Shown: positions 44,661 through 55,240, counted from the stretch's first letter. The stretch: 64,000 nt of DNA from Marinobacterium profundum (GCF_001528745.1 NZ_BCNS01000142.1:1-64000), one strand, 5' to 3'. Notes: a model not told the origin generated them from the sequence alone. Translations and numbers: made by a program.

Positions 44661-45779
44661 ATGGCGAGTTTAACCATTGATAACGTTACCAAGGCATACG
44701 GTCAGACCCAGGTGCTCAAGGGCATCAATATTGCGATCGAAAAGGGCGAGTTTCTGATCCTGGTGGGGCCATCCGGTTGCGGCAAGTCCACCCTGATGAA
44801 CAGCATTGCCGGGCTCGAAGATGTTTCAGGTGGTCGTATTCTGATCGGCGATGCCGACATTACCGAGGCTGCGCCCAAGGACAGGGATATTGCGATGGTG
44901 TTCCAGTCCTACGCCCTCTATCCGAATATGTCGGTGCGTGAAAATATCGCCTTTGGCCTGGAGATCCGCAAGGTGCCCAAGCCTGAGCGCGAAAAGGAAG
45001 TACAGCGCGTGGCCAGCCTGTTGCAGATCGAGCCGCTGCTGGATCGCAAGCCGGGGCAGCTGTCCGGTGGTCAGCGTCAGCGTGTCGCCATGGGCCGTGC
45101 CCTGGCACGTCGTCCCAAACTCTATCTGTTCGATGAGCCGCTTTCCAACCTTGATGCCAAGCTGCGCGTTGAAATGCGCACCGAAATCAAGAAGCTGCAC
45201 CAGCGTCTGGGCACCACTATTGTGTACGTGACCCATGACCAGATCGAAGCCATGACCCTGGCGGATCGCATTGCGGTGATGCGTGGCGGTGAGCTGCTGC
45301 AACTCGGCACACCGCAGGAGATCTACGACAACCCGGAAAATCAATTCGTGGCAGGCTTTATGGGCTCGCCGGCGATGAACTTTGTCCCCTGTACCCTGGT
45401 GGCCAGTGACCGTGGTATGGGCGTCGAGATCACGGACGGGGAGGGCAATCCGTCCTGGCTGCCGGTACCCAATCCTGAACGCCTCAGTGCCTATGTCGGC
45501 AAACAGGTGATTCTGGGGCTGCGGCCTGAAATGGTTACCGATCCGGTGCCCCACAAGGCCGACGATGCCATGGTGCAGCATGTGCCAATGAAGGTGCTGG
45601 TGACCGAGCCCACAGGCGCCGATACCATGCTGGTGTCCGAGATCAATGGTGTTGAAATCAACTGTCGCATTAATCCAGGCTACAGCACACCGGTGGGGCA
45701 GGTAGTACCGCTGATGTTCGATATGAGCAAGGTGGTGTTCTTCGATCCGACCACTGAAGAGCGAATCGACCGCGCCTAA
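44661..45779 (+). CDS. gtsD: sugar ABC ATPase (GtsD/MsmK/UgpC type)
   Basis: A 372-residue CUT1 ATPase. It has Walker A GPSGCGKST, signature LSGGQRQRVAMGRAL, Walker B LYLFDEPLSNLDAKLR and the switch VTHDQIEAMTLADR. A C-terminal OB-type regulatory region (about 240-372) includes ILGLRPEMV. It drives the GtsBC permease. No coding or regulatory feature of note is seen in 45780-46003. Confidence 0.9.
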   Translation: MASLTIDNVTKAYGQTQVLKGINIAIEKGEFLILVGPSGCGKSTLMNSIAGLEDVSGGRILIGDADITEAAPKDRDIAMVFQSYALYPNMSVRENIAFGLEIRKVPKPEREKEVQRVASLLQIEPLLDRKPGQLSGGQRQRVAMGRALARRPKLYLFDEPLSNLDAKLRVEMRTEIKKLHQRLGTTIVYVTHDQIEAMTLADRIAVMRGGELLQLGTPQEIYDNPENQFVAGFMGSPAMNFVPCTLVASDRGMGVEITDGEGNPSWLPVPNPERLSAYVGKQVILGLRPEMVTDPVPHKADDAMVQHVPMKVLVTEPTGADTMLVSEINGVEINCRINPGYSTPVGQVVPLMFDMSKVVFFDPTTEERIDRA

Positions 45780-46003
45780 AAAGCGCGGTACAGCTGCAAC
45801 CTAAGTTCAGAAAACGCGCAGCCCTGGGAGGCTGTCCGGGAATACAGGCCGTAGCGAGTTCAGGTGACTCGCAGTCGGTTATGCATTGTCGGGCAGTCTC
45901 CTTAGTGCTGCGCACTTGTTTCTGCTGGGCTGAGCCTGTTTAATCGATGAGTTACCGCTAACATTCAGCTGTTGAAGTAAAGCATTCAAAGGGATAGATA
46001 CCG

Positions 46004-47032
<1,029 letters not shown>

Positions 47033-47075
47033 GCGGCTTGCTCGATGCGCAGTCGCTGATTAATGCGAAATATAC

Positions 47076-47103
47076 AATGCGGGGCCTGCAGGTCCCGCAT
47101 TTT
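47076..47103 (+). terminator. terminator after the aldo-keto reductase
   Basis: AATGCGGG and CCCGCATT enclose a ten-base loop that itself contains a PstI-type palindrome; TTTGCGTTT follows. Confidence 0.75.
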
Positions 47104-47217
47104 GCGTTTGGGGCTCTTGTGCTCGGCTGTTTTATTCAGCCCTGCTTAGAGCTGAGTTTCGATCCAGCGCTCAGCTGTGCAGCAAACAGGCTTTAATATC
47201 AATTTGGCGGCACAAAC

Positions 47218-47248
47218 AACAACACCCGGCACAGGGCCGGGTGTTGTT
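47218..47248. terminator. terminator of fucP
   Basis: A perfect 13-bp stem AACAACACCCGGC / GCCGGGTGTTGTT around ACAGG. On the minus strand it continues into GTTTGTG, about 40 bp past the fucP stop. Confidence 0.7.
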
Positions 47249-47289
47249 TATCGGGTGTTGCAGTTGCCAGTGGTTGCTTTGCTGCCGCT

Positions 47290-48609
47290 TTAGCGAGCAG
47301 GCACGGCGATTGCGCCCGTGTTGCGCTCACTGGATTTCAGATCGAACAAGCCGTAGCGTCCGACCACCAGGAAGCACAGTGCCGGTACGATAAAGGACAG
47401 GGCACTGCCGTAACTATCGATAATGGCGCCCTGGAACAGGGGCAGAATAGCCCCGCCAAGGATGGCCATCACCAGGCCCGCGGCACCGAATTTGGTGTCT
47501 TCCCCCAGGCCCTCAAGGGCGACGCCGTAAATGGTCGGGAACATCAGCGACAGGCAGCCGGAAATGGCGACCATGGCCCAGACACCCAGCATATTGGGGC
47601 TGGCGATCATGATCAGGCAGAGCACGCAGGCCAGTACCGAAAGGCCTGCGAGCAGGGCGCTGGCACGGACATAGCCCATAAGCCAGGTCATGACAAAGCG
47701 CGCCAGCAGGAACAGGATCAGGCTGTACTGCAGGAAGTCGCCGCCGCGTACTTCGTCGACCGACAGTGCATCCATGACGTACTGGATTGTAAAGGTCCAG
47801 ACACAGGTCTGGGCGCCGACATTGAAAAACTGTGCAAGCACACCAAAGCGGTAGTGGCGATTACGAAACAGGCGCTTGAGAGTGGCGCGAAACTCGATTT
47901 TTCCGTTCTGGCTATCCTGAGTCTTAGCGGTGGAAGCGTCATCTGCGCGCGGCATTGACATGCGTGCCACCAGTACCCAGATCAGCAGCAGTACAAAGGC
48001 CATGCCGACGTAGGGCAGCATCACGGCATCAAGTTCGGCGCTCTGAATGGCAACCAGCTGCTCTGCCGGCATGGCAGCGCGCTCCAGCGCTGTGGCGGGG
48101 TTTAGCTGCGTCAGTATCAGTGAAGCACCGAGGAAAACCCCCAGGTTGCAGCCGACCGGATTGAACGCCTGGGCCAGGTTTAGCCGTTTGGTGGCATTGC
48201 TCGTGGGGCCCATGGCGATCACGAAGGGATTGGCCGAGGTTTCGAGTATCGACAGGCCTGCGGCGAGAATGAACAGGGCTGCCAGAAAGAAGCCGTAACT
48301 CAGTGTCTGGCTTGCAGGGTAGAACATGAAAGCGCCGAGTGCTGCGAAGCCAAGCCCGGTCAGAACCCCTGTCTTGTACGAAAAGCGCCGGTTGATAAAG
48401 GCCGCCGGCAGTGCCAAACAGAAGTAGGCACCGTAGTAGGCGAACTGCACCAGGGCGGACTGCAGCGAGCTCATGGTGAAGATCTTGCTGAACACCTTGA
48501 CCAGCGGATCCGTCATGTTGGCAGCTACACCCCAGGCTGCGAAGCAGGTGGTTAGCAGAATAAAGGGCAGAATCATGTCCCGAAAGACCAGTGGTGTTTT
48601 CTTGTTCAT
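47290..48609 (-). CDS. FucP-family sugar/proton symporter
   Basis: A 439-residue MFS permease of the FucP (FHS) subfamily. SILETSANPFVIAMGP and RLNLAQAFNPVGCNLGVFLG are the family's signature helices, and YGAYFCLALPAAFINRRFSYKTG matches TM2-3 of E. coli FucP. It should import L-fucose or a related hexose with a proton. No fucose catabolic genes are next to it, so glucose/galactose or an unlisted sugar remains possible. ATG 48609 has AAGG upstream; the longer reading to 48672 begins with Cys- and His-rich, unconserved residues. Confidence 0.85.
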   Translation of the reverse strand: MNKKTPLVFRDMILPFILLTTCFAAWGVAANMTDPLVKVFSKIFTMSSLQSALVQFAYYGAYFCLALPAAFINRRFSYKTGVLTGLGFAALGAFMFYPASQTLSYGFFLAALFILAAGLSILETSANPFVIAMGPTSNATKRLNLAQAFNPVGCNLGVFLGASLILTQLNPATALERAAMPAEQLVAIQSAELDAVMLPYVGMAFVLLLIWVLVARMSMPRADDASTAKTQDSQNGKIEFRATLKRLFRNRHYRFGVLAQFFNVGAQTCVWTFTIQYVMDALSVDEVRGGDFLQYSLILFLLARFVMTWLMGYVRASALLAGLSVLACVLCLIMIASPNMLGVWAMVAISGCLSLMFPTIYGVALEGLGEDTKFGAAGLVMAILGGAILPLFQGAIIDSYGSALSFIVPALCFLVVGRYGLFDLKSSERNTGAIAVPAR

Positions 48610-48824
48610 AGGCGCCTTTGTCACTAAAGCGGCCGCAGGGCGGCAGTTGGGTTTCAGGTGACATTGAGCCACGGCAATATCAACCTTAAATGAACGGCGC
48701 GGCGACGCTTTGTAATTTTTGTAATCTGGCTATTTGCTAATCTGTATAGGATGGCAGCCTCAGTAGCAGGCAGATTTCAGCCGGGCTGCTACTATGAGCG
48801 CTTTGGCATTCAGGGAGGCGCGCA

Positions 48825-49172
48825 ATGACTACAGACAGCATTCTTTTCCCCGCTCTGGTGCAGCATCAGGACGATGCCGAGCTGAGCTTTATCGCATCCC
48901 CGGATGACTGGGCCAGTCGTGCGCTGGAGACGCACTTTTACCGCGGCGTTCAACCCGGTGATCGGCTGATCGATAGCCAGGGGCGTGTGTACTGGCTGTG
49001 TTGTACCGGCGCTGTAGTGATTCCAGAACGCAGTGATGAGCTGTTGACGCTGCCCCAGATACTGGCGCTGGTGCGCGGCCATGCGGCGCTGCAGAACAGT
49101 TGCTGTGTCGGCAAGCTAGGGGCCAGGACTATAAGTGAAGCTATACATCTTGTAGCGCACTTAACTGATTGA
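48825..49172 (+). CDS. DUF4144-type small protein
   Basis: A 115-residue soluble protein with FPALVQHQDDAELSFIAS at the N-terminus and DRLIDSQGRVYWL in the middle, which matches the DUF4144 pattern found in marine gammaproteobacteria. Two adjacent cysteines occur in the middle (LCCTG) and two more near the C-terminus (SCCVG). AGGGAGG precedes the ATG. No function is known. It stands 58 bp before the YdjM-like gene on the same strand. Confidence 0.6.
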   Translation: MTTDSILFPALVQHQDDAELSFIASPDDWASRALETHFYRGVQPGDRLIDSQGRVYWLCCTGAVVIPERSDELLTLPQILALVRGHAALQNSCCVGKLGARTISEAIHLVAHLTD

Positions 49173-49229
49173 TAAAAAATGATTCCTGTAACACACTTTG
49201 CCTGACTCTAAGCATTCGTACAGGACATC

Positions 49230-50018
49230 ATGGCTGACTTTAAAACCCATACACTCGTTGCCACCGTGATCAGCGGCGGGCTCGGTATAGCGGCGCTGGC
49301 CACCGGCATGGCGACGCCCGCAGAGGCGTTTTGCTACTGGCTGGCGGGTACTTTGGGTGGTTTGCTGCCGGATATTGATTCCGATGAGTCCCTGGCCCTG
49401 CGTATCGTCTTTCGGCTTTTCGGTGCCCTGGTTGCGGGCTTGCTGGCGTTTTACTGGATGACGACGCTGCCGGCCTGGCAGGTCGTGTTGCTGGCCGGCA
49501 GCGGCTACCTGATGGTGCGCTTTGTGCTTTTATGGCTGTTTGCCCGCATTACCGTTCACCGTGGCATGCTGCACAGCCTGCTGGCCAATCTGCTGTTTGG
49601 CGTTATCGCTGTTTTGATGTCTTACCACCTGTTTGCACTGGATGCCCGCCTGGCCTGGGGGATTGGCGGATTTGTGGTCATGGGGGCTACGGTGCATCTG
49701 TTGCTGGATGAAATTTACAGCGTGGATTTGTCGGGCATGCGCATCAAACGTTCTTTCGGCACGGCGCTTAAAATAACCGACTGGCAGCGCCCGGGCCTGT
49801 CGCTGCTGATGCTGTTATGCAGCCTGGGCGGTTTCTGGCTGAGTCCTGGGGCCAGCGCCTGGCTGCAGGGGCTGGATCTTGCGTTGCCGCAAAGTCTAGG
49901 GCATGTGCTGGAAAGCCTTAGGGTGTCTGGCCTGGATATGTTGGCGGTGGATGTGCAGAGTGTGCAGGATGTACTGGCCTGGCTGCGCCGGGGGTGGCAG
50001 GATTTGCGCGCCGTCTGA
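49230..50018 (+). CDS. YdjM/DUF457-like inner-membrane metal-dependent hydrolase
   Basis: A 262-residue membrane protein. It begins FKTHTLVATVISG, and GTLGGLLPDIDSDES supplies the Asp pair. RITVHRGMLHSL provides the HRG-H motif of the YdjM/LexA-binding membrane hydrolase family, and HLLLDEIYSVD supplies a further Asp/Glu pair. About six membrane helices surround the site. Such proteins are predicted metal-dependent hydrolases of membrane lipids or phosphoesters, but the substrate is unsettled. The C-terminal 80 residues include a Leu-rich, amphipathic tail. Confidence 0.8.
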   Translation: MADFKTHTLVATVISGGLGIAALATGMATPAEAFCYWLAGTLGGLLPDIDSDESLALRIVFRLFGALVAGLLAFYWMTTLPAWQVVLLAGSGYLMVRFVLLWLFARITVHRGMLHSLLANLLFGVIAVLMSYHLFALDARLAWGIGGFVVMGATVHLLLDEIYSVDLSGMRIKRSFGTALKITDWQRPGLSLLMLLCSLGGFWLSPGASAWLQGLDLALPQSLGHVLESLRVSGLDMLAVDVQSVQDVLAWLRRGWQDLRAV

Positions 50019-50059
50019 TGCCCTGGCTCTTTCTTTGAACACATACTCAGGAGACATGC

Positions 50060-50536
50060 ATGACAGAGTGCAAGGTGACAGGTCCAGACAAGAGTGAGAC
50101 TCAGGCGTCCCTCGGCTTGATGGGTATTCACCATGTGGCGATCATCAGCCATGACTATGCCCGCTCACGCCACTTCTATGTTGATTTGCTGGGGCTTGAA
50201 GTTATTGACGAAAATTACCGAGCTGCCCGGGATTCCTACAAGCTGGATCTGCGGCTGCCCAGCGGTGCGCGCATAGAGCTGTTTTCCTTTGCGCAGGCGC
50301 CACCAAGACCAAGTACCCCCGAAGCCCAGGGTCTGCGTCACTTGGCGTTTGCCGTGGCAGATATCGATACTGCCATAGCCTACCTTGAGTCGCACCAGGT
50401 GGCTGTGGAGCCGATCCGGGTGGATGAATACACCGGTCAGCGCTTCACCTTTTTCAAGGATCCGGATGCGCTGCCGCTGGAGCTGTACGAAGTTTCAGCA
50501 GGGCCCGGTCTGGTGAATAATCAGAGGAACAACTGA
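50060..50536 (+). CDS. VOC-family protein (YaeR/GloA2-like)
   Basis: A 158-residue vicinal-oxygen-chelate protein. The GIHHVAIISHDYARSRHFYVDLLGLEV start and GLRHLAFAVADIDTAI, with FKDPDALPLELYE at the end, give the four beta-alpha-beta units and a His/Glu metal site. It matches the YaeR/SMU1112c group, whose members resemble glyoxalase I but have no settled substrate. ATG 50060 may be preceded by extra residues, since homologues begin near residue 20. It ends two bases before the DUF4432 start, so the pair is cotranscribed. Confidence 0.82.
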   Translation: MTECKVTGPDKSETQASLGLMGIHHVAIISHDYARSRHFYVDLLGLEVIDENYRAARDSYKLDLRLPSGARIELFSFAQAPPRPSTPEAQGLRHLAFAVADIDTAIAYLESHQVAVEPIRVDEYTGQRFTFFKDPDALPLELYEVSAGPGLVNNQRNN

Positions 50537-50538
50537 TC

Positions 50539-51714
50539 ATGACGACCTCGCCGCTTGTCCTTGAATGGCCCATTCTGGATAGTGAAACCGCATTCGATGC
50601 CGGTGATTTCTGCGTGACATCAGAATCGCTGGGGATAGACAGCAAGGTGCCCATTCGCATCGAGCAAACCACCCTTGCAGGTGGCAAGCAGCAGGGTGTC
50701 AGACTGATCACCCTGTCGGTGGGTGAAATGACGCTACGCGTGGTGCCCTGTCGCGGCATGGCGGTGCTGGATGTTGTTCAGGGTGCCACCCGCTTTGGCT
50801 GGGACTCCCCGGTCAGCGAGGTCGTGAATCCGGCGTTTATCAATCAGGAGGCCTCGGGCGGCCTCGGCTGGCTCGACGGCTTTAACGAAATGCTGGTTCG
50901 TTGCGGCTATCAGTGGGCCGGGCATCCGGGCCAGGATGGTGACGAGTTTCTGACCTTGCACGGCCGCATCCAGAATACCCCGGCGTCGCGCGTCTTGCTG
51001 CGCATTGAGCGTGACCCTCCCTATCGCGTGACTTTGTCGGGGCGGGTGGACGAAAAGCGCTTCAAGTCCACCAATTTCGAAGTCTGGATGCACCTGTCCA
51101 TGGTGCCCGGCGAACCCTACCTCAAGGTGCAGGACAGCCTCACCAACAAGGGTGTTTATGCACGGGAATATCAGGTGATCTACCACAACAACTTCGGTGC
51201 ACCTGTGCTCGAAGCCGGTGGCCAGCTGCATGTGCCGGTCGCCGAGCTGTCGCCATTCAATGACTATGCCGTAAAAGGGCTGGATGACTGGAACCAGATT
51301 CCTGCGCCAACCCGTGATTTTGATGAAATGGTGTTCAATGTGCGCCCGCTCAGTGATGAGCAGGGCGAGACCCGCTCTCTGCTGCATAACGCCGATGCCA
51401 GCCTGGGGATCGAAGTGGCGTACCAGGCCGATACCCTGCCGGTGCTGACGATCTGGAAGAATACCGATCTGCCGGGGCAGGGCTACGTTATGGGTATCGA
51501 ACCTGGCAGCAGTTTCGCGTACAACAGGCGTTACCAGCGTCCGCTGGGCCTTGTTCCCAGTATCCAGCCAGGTGAAACGGTCCAGTTCTCGCTGCGCTTT
51601 GGCTTTTTGACAACGCCAGAAACAGTGTCAGGGTCGCTCAAACAGATTCAGGCCCTGCAGGGCGACACCGAGCCCCTGGTCAAAACGCAGCCGCTGGTGA
51701 ATCTCCTCGATTGA
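50539..51714 (+). CDS. DUF4432 (aldose 1-epimerase-like) protein
   Basis: A 391-residue galactose-mutarotase-fold protein. CRGMAVLDVVQG, GWDSPVSEVVNP, LHGRIQNTPA and YHNNFGAPVLE carry the residues usual for DUF4432 sugar epimerase-like enzymes. A probable substrate is a keto- or uronic-type sugar, in line with the neighbouring Gfo/Idh/MocA oxidoreductase. It is translated from the same message as the VOC gene. Confidence 0.8.
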   Translation: MTTSPLVLEWPILDSETAFDAGDFCVTSESLGIDSKVPIRIEQTTLAGGKQQGVRLITLSVGEMTLRVVPCRGMAVLDVVQGATRFGWDSPVSEVVNPAFINQEASGGLGWLDGFNEMLVRCGYQWAGHPGQDGDEFLTLHGRIQNTPASRVLLRIERDPPYRVTLSGRVDEKRFKSTNFEVWMHLSMVPGEPYLKVQDSLTNKGVYAREYQVIYHNNFGAPVLEAGGQLHVPVAELSPFNDYAVKGLDDWNQIPAPTRDFDEMVFNVRPLSDEQGETRSLLHNADASLGIEVAYQADTLPVLTIWKNTDLPGQGYVMGIEPGSSFAYNRRYQRPLGLVPSIQPGETVQFSLRFGFLTTPETVSGSLKQIQALQGDTEPLVKTQPLVNLLD

Positions 51715-51745
51715 CGGCAGGGACTGCGTCTCTTGTGAAGGGTTA

Positions 51746-52711
51746 TCAGACCTGGCTGGCAGCGGCGCGGATGCGGTCCAGCACCTGGATAACGGCACTG
51801 GACTGCTCCAGATTATTCCAAGCCTTGCCGGATTCGATCTGCTGGGCAAAGGCGCTGACCATGCTCGCGTACTGGTTCTGCGGTGCAATCTCGATCACTT
51901 CGCCGCCACCGAGTCCGCCTTCTGGCGCCAGGCGAATACGCACGCCTTCGTTGGGGGCATTAAAGGGAATCTCCAGTTCCGCCCAACCCTTGCTGCCCAG
52001 CATTAGCAGACGCTGATAGCGTGCGCCCTGGGTGCAGACGGTCAGGCTCAGGGTGCGGCCCTGGCCATAGTCCAGCAGGGCACTGGTCTGGCGGTCGATA
52101 CCAAACTGCGGGTCAAGATCGATGCTGCTCTGCACGCCCACGGGCTCGGCACCGAAGCACCAGCGTCCGGCCAGCACCGCGTAGCAGCCGATATCCAACA
52201 GGCCGCCGCCGCCCCATTCGGGCACGTTGCGCACATTGGCTGCATCACTCAGGCCATAGCTGAACACCGCATGCAGCGCTCGCAGATCGCCGATGGCGGG
52301 CAGAATGCGCTGGTGGATGGCACTCCACTGGGCATGATGGCACACCATAAAGGCTTCCATCAGGGTACCGTCGAAATTCGCTGCGGCATCGAGTAGTGGC
52401 TGCAGGTCGTCGGAATTCAGCGCAATGGGTTTTTCACACAGAACGTGTTTGCCGGCGGCCATGGCCTTGATGGCCCAGGGCACATGCAGGTGGTTGGGCA
52501 GTGGAATATAGACCGCATCTACCTGATCGTCAGCCAGCAGTGCCTCGTAACTGTCGTAGCTGCTGGGCGCACCCACGCTCTGGGCGAAGGCCTGGGCCTG
52601 GTCAAGCGAACGTGATGCCACCGCCTGAATGGGATAGCCGGCTTCCAGAATGGCCGGTGCTACCTGGGTACGGGCTATCTTGGCACTGCCCATAATTCCG
52701 AATCGAATCAC
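51746..52711 (-). CDS. Gfo/Idh/MocA-family oxidoreductase
   Basis: A 321-residue NAD(P)-dependent dehydrogenase. It has an N-terminal Rossmann fold (FGIMGSAKIARTQVAPAI), AVYIPLPNHLH, the EKP motif (LCEKPIALN) with the catalytic lysine, and a C-terminal beta-sheet domain starting GGGGLLDIGCYAV. The family acts on sugars, inositols and related polyols. It ends 31 bp from DUF4432 on the opposite strand, so the two are convergent. Confidence 0.88.
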   Translation of the reverse strand: MIRFGIMGSAKIARTQVAPAILEAGYPIQAVASRSLDQAQAFAQSVGAPSSYDSYEALLADDQVDAVYIPLPNHLHVPWAIKAMAAGKHVLCEKPIALNSDDLQPLLDAAANFDGTLMEAFMVCHHAQWSAIHQRILPAIGDLRALHAVFSYGLSDAANVRNVPEWGGGGLLDIGCYAVLAGRWCFGAEPVGVQSSIDLDPQFGIDRQTSALLDYGQGRTLSLTVCTQGARYQRLLMLGSKGWAELEIPFNAPNEGVRIRLAPEGGLGGGEVIEIAPQNQYASMVSAFAQQIESGKAWNNLEQSSAVIQVLDRIRAAASQV

Positions 52712-52880
52712 TGATTAATACTCCCTGACTGATGTAGGCCGCTAGGACTTTCCCCTTGGCCCGCCATCAAGTCAAGGCTTAACAGACGGTTGATCAGTGA
52801 CTCAGAGGTTGCTTATTCACTAAGTTGACGTAAACGTAAACGGTGTTATGCTCGGTGCTCGTTTTCAAGGGGATAACCGC

Positions 52881-53945
52881 ATGACCCGAGCCCTGATTGT
52901 CGCCGCCGTTCGTACCCTGGATTCGCTGGGGTCGCAACAGCACTGTCTGGATCTGGAAGCCCGCATTCGCGCCCAGGGCCTGGATATCCATGAGCTTGTG
53001 ATTGAGCCCCTGAGTACTGACTGGCACAGCCCGGAACCCGAGGATCATTTTCGCAGCGGTTGTGCGCCCATCGAAGCCCTGGCCCGCGCCCATGCATTGA
53101 TCGGTGAAGGTACCCAGGCGGTGCTTATCCGCGGTGAAGATCTGATCAAAAGTGGCTATAGCCGTGAAGAACGGCATCGGCTGATGGCGGTCTATGGTGC
53201 TGACTACCCGTTGACCCAGGCCTACACTGAGCTGGCCGAGAATTATCTGGCACGCCAGAATCTGGATGCCGAACGCTTTCGCGAACTGGCCCAATGCCTG
53301 TTCGAAAACTACAGCACGACCTACCTGGACAGCCATAGCGGCGAGGGCAACTCGCCTGAGCTGCCGGCGGATGCCTGGTATGAGCCTGTTACCGCACTGT
53401 TTCGTGGCGTGGATTGCGCTAACCCGATGGTGGACTTCAGCGGCCGTCTGCTTATCTGCAGTGAGGCGCTGGTAAACACTCTGAATGTGCCGCAAAACGA
53501 GCGCATCGAAATCAAGGGCGTGGGGCTGCGCCGTCTGGCAGGGGATGGCCGTGATCATATAGCCGAAATTGCCGGTTACGATCATCTGCGCAGCGCCTAC
53601 AATGCCTGCTGCTCTATGGCCGGCATCGACTTTGCCCAGCGCTTTCGTGCAGGCGATGCGCTACTGGAAACCTATACCTGCTTTCCTGTTGTGCCCATGG
53701 CATTTTTGCAGGTCAGTGGTCTTATCGATGTACTGGATGAGATGCCGGATTTCCTTGCCCGTCACAGTGTGACTATTACCGGTGGCATGAACCTGGCGCG
53801 TGGCGCCTGGAACAACCCTGCGCTGAACGGCTTGATCAGCATGCATCATCGCCTGCTGCAGGGTGATGAGCATATTGGCCTGGTGCACGGTAACGGTGGT
53901 CTGGGGTATCGCCAGGGGGTGGCACTGCTGGTGAAGGCCGCTTGA
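52881..53945 (+). CDS. thiolase-like (SCP2-thiolase family) protein with altered active site
   Basis: A 354-residue protein that fits the acetyl-CoA acetyltransferase-like branch of SCP2-type thiolases. AYNACCSMAGID lies mid-protein, and TITGGMNLARGAWNNPALNGLISM and LVHGNGGLGYRQGVALL are at the end. The C-terminal catalytic Cys of classical thiolases (CxGGG) is replaced by HGNGG, and GxxxHP(x)GASG by an NN motif, so ordinary thiolysis is doubtful. ATG 52881 follows AAGGGG. It is divergent from the Gfo/Idh/MocA gene and ends at a strong terminator. Confidence 0.65.
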   Translation: MTRALIVAAVRTLDSLGSQQHCLDLEARIRAQGLDIHELVIEPLSTDWHSPEPEDHFRSGCAPIEALARAHALIGEGTQAVLIRGEDLIKSGYSREERHRLMAVYGADYPLTQAYTELAENYLARQNLDAERFRELAQCLFENYSTTYLDSHSGEGNSPELPADAWYEPVTALFRGVDCANPMVDFSGRLLICSEALVNTLNVPQNERIEIKGVGLRRLAGDGRDHIAEIAGYDHLRSAYNACCSMAGIDFAQRFRAGDALLETYTCFPVVPMAFLQVSGLIDVLDEMPDFLARHSVTITGGMNLARGAWNNPALNGLISMHHRLLQGDEHIGLVHGNGGLGYRQGVALLVKAA

Positions 53946-53986
53946 GGTGGCATCAAGCTGAGGCGAAAGCCTGGTCGTTAAACGCG

Positions 53987-54027
53987 AAAAACCGCTGTCC
54001 TTGAGTTAACTCAAGAGCAGCGGTTTT
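53987..54027. terminator. bidirectional terminator with a 10-bp GC stem
   Basis: AAAACCGCTG pairs with CAGCGGTTTT, with CTTGAGTTAACTCAAG as an inner palindrome. A and T tracts flank the stem. It separates the thiolase-like gene from the convergent CHRD gene. Confidence 0.9.
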
Positions 54028-54081
54028 TGGGTCTCCAGCGTTATTTCTAATTCATCGAGTGTATGGGTGCTGCGGCTGTTG

Positions 54082-54585
54082 TTACTGCGCCGCTTGCAAC
54101 TGACCCCGGACCGCGCCGCCGGGGTGTGACGGGTTGTGCACGTTGATGTAGTAGTCGCCCGGGTTTGCCAGGATGCGTTTCACCATGCCGGATTCGTGGG
54201 TCGGAAACTTGCCTTTCTCGTATTCGCTCACGCAGTCAGCGGCATCACCGTCTTCCGGCCCTGCCAGGGCTGCGACCACGGGGCCGTTGCTGCCTTTCTT
54301 GCCATGATGGATATGGGCCGCCATGCCGGAACCCACCGGAACCATTTCAATGCCCGAAACCTGGAGTGCATAACACAGGGTCATTTCGTCGCCATCGACG
54401 CCAAACACCATGGCGTGTCCCTTGCCATCGCTTGCGCCCATGGCACCAATTTCCTGGTCCCCCGAGAGGGATGCGGTCAGCAGGGTGTTGGTGTGACCGG
54501 CCAGAGCCAGGGGTGCGCTGGCGACCAGCAGTCCCAACAGGCTGGTGCGAACAGCGGCGGCGATATAATTATTTTGCAGTTTCAT
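54082..54585 (-). CDS. exported CHRD-domain protein
   Basis: A 167-residue protein with signal peptide about 1-29 (ending ALAG). The CHRD domain runs from LTASLSGDQEIG through AHIHHGKKGSNGPVVAALAG to YINVHNPSHPGGAVRGQL at the C-terminus. CHRD domains occur in chordin and many bacterial secreted proteins, with unknown ligand. Two cysteines could form a disulfide. Confidence 0.85.
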   Translation of the reverse strand: MKLQNNYIAAAVRTSLLGLLVASAPLALAGHTNTLLTASLSGDQEIGAMGASDGKGHAMVFGVDGDEMTLCYALQVSGIEMVPVGSGMAAHIHHGKKGSNGPVVAALAGPEDGDAADCVSEYEKGKFPTHESGMVKRILANPGDYYINVHNPSHPGGAVRGQLQAAQ

Positions 54586-54818
54586 GCTGTATTCCTTATA
54601 GATCCTGAAAATGGCGAGGTGGCCGTCGTCCGTCGCTGGCCTCCTTGACTACCATTACGCTACTGGGCGCGTTTTGGATGTATCAAGGTGCAAAAAAGCG
54701 CAAATAAAACCTAAACAGAGGTCTGGCTCCGTTGCCAAAGTACTGCCGAGGCTGACAGTGCGGTGGTCAATCGGTATGGTGTCAGCATTATCGTCAATGC
54801 CGGAATTAAGCCCTCTCC

Positions 54819-55232
54819 ATGCTAAAACTCACCAACCATGTGTCCATACCCGACGACGAAATTGAGCTCAATGCCATACGGGCTCAGGGCGCGGGTGGGC
54901 AGAACGTCAACAAGGTCTCAAGCGCGGTGCATCTGCGCTTTGATATCAGGGCGTCATCATTGCCGCAGGGCTACAAGGAAAGGCTGCTCGAAATAAAGGA
55001 CTCGCGCATTACCAAGGATGGTGTGGTGGTGCTCAAGGCGCAGCAGCACCGTACCCAGGAGCGCAATCGCGAGGATGCGCTCAACCGCCTGCGGGATCTG
55101 ATTCTCGGCGCCATGGTGGTCCAGAAAAGCCGCCGCCCCACCAAACCAACCAAGGGCTCTAAGGTGCGCAGGCTTGACAGTAAAACCAGGCAGGGCAAGA
55201 CCAAGTCGCTGCGCGGCCGGGTTGATCACTAA
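54819..55232 (+). CDS. arfB: ArfB (YaeJ) alternative ribosome-rescue factor
   Basis: A 137-residue class I release-factor-like peptidyl-tRNA hydrolase. GAGGQNVNKVSS carries the GGQ motif at residues 26-28. The C-terminal tail is long and basic (KSRRPTKPTKGSKVRRLDSKTRQGKTKSLRGR) and inserts in the mRNA channel of stalled ribosomes. Length equals E. coli YaeJ. It releases nascent chains from ribosomes without a stop codon. It stands alone, convergent with thiQ. Confidence 0.95.
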   Translation: MLKLTNHVSIPDDEIELNAIRAQGAGGQNVNKVSSAVHLRFDIRASSLPQGYKERLLEIKDSRITKDGVVVLKAQQHRTQERNREDALNRLRDLILGAMVVQKSRRPTKPTKGSKVRRLDSKTRQGKTKSLRGRVDH

Positions 55233-55240
55233 CGACTGGT

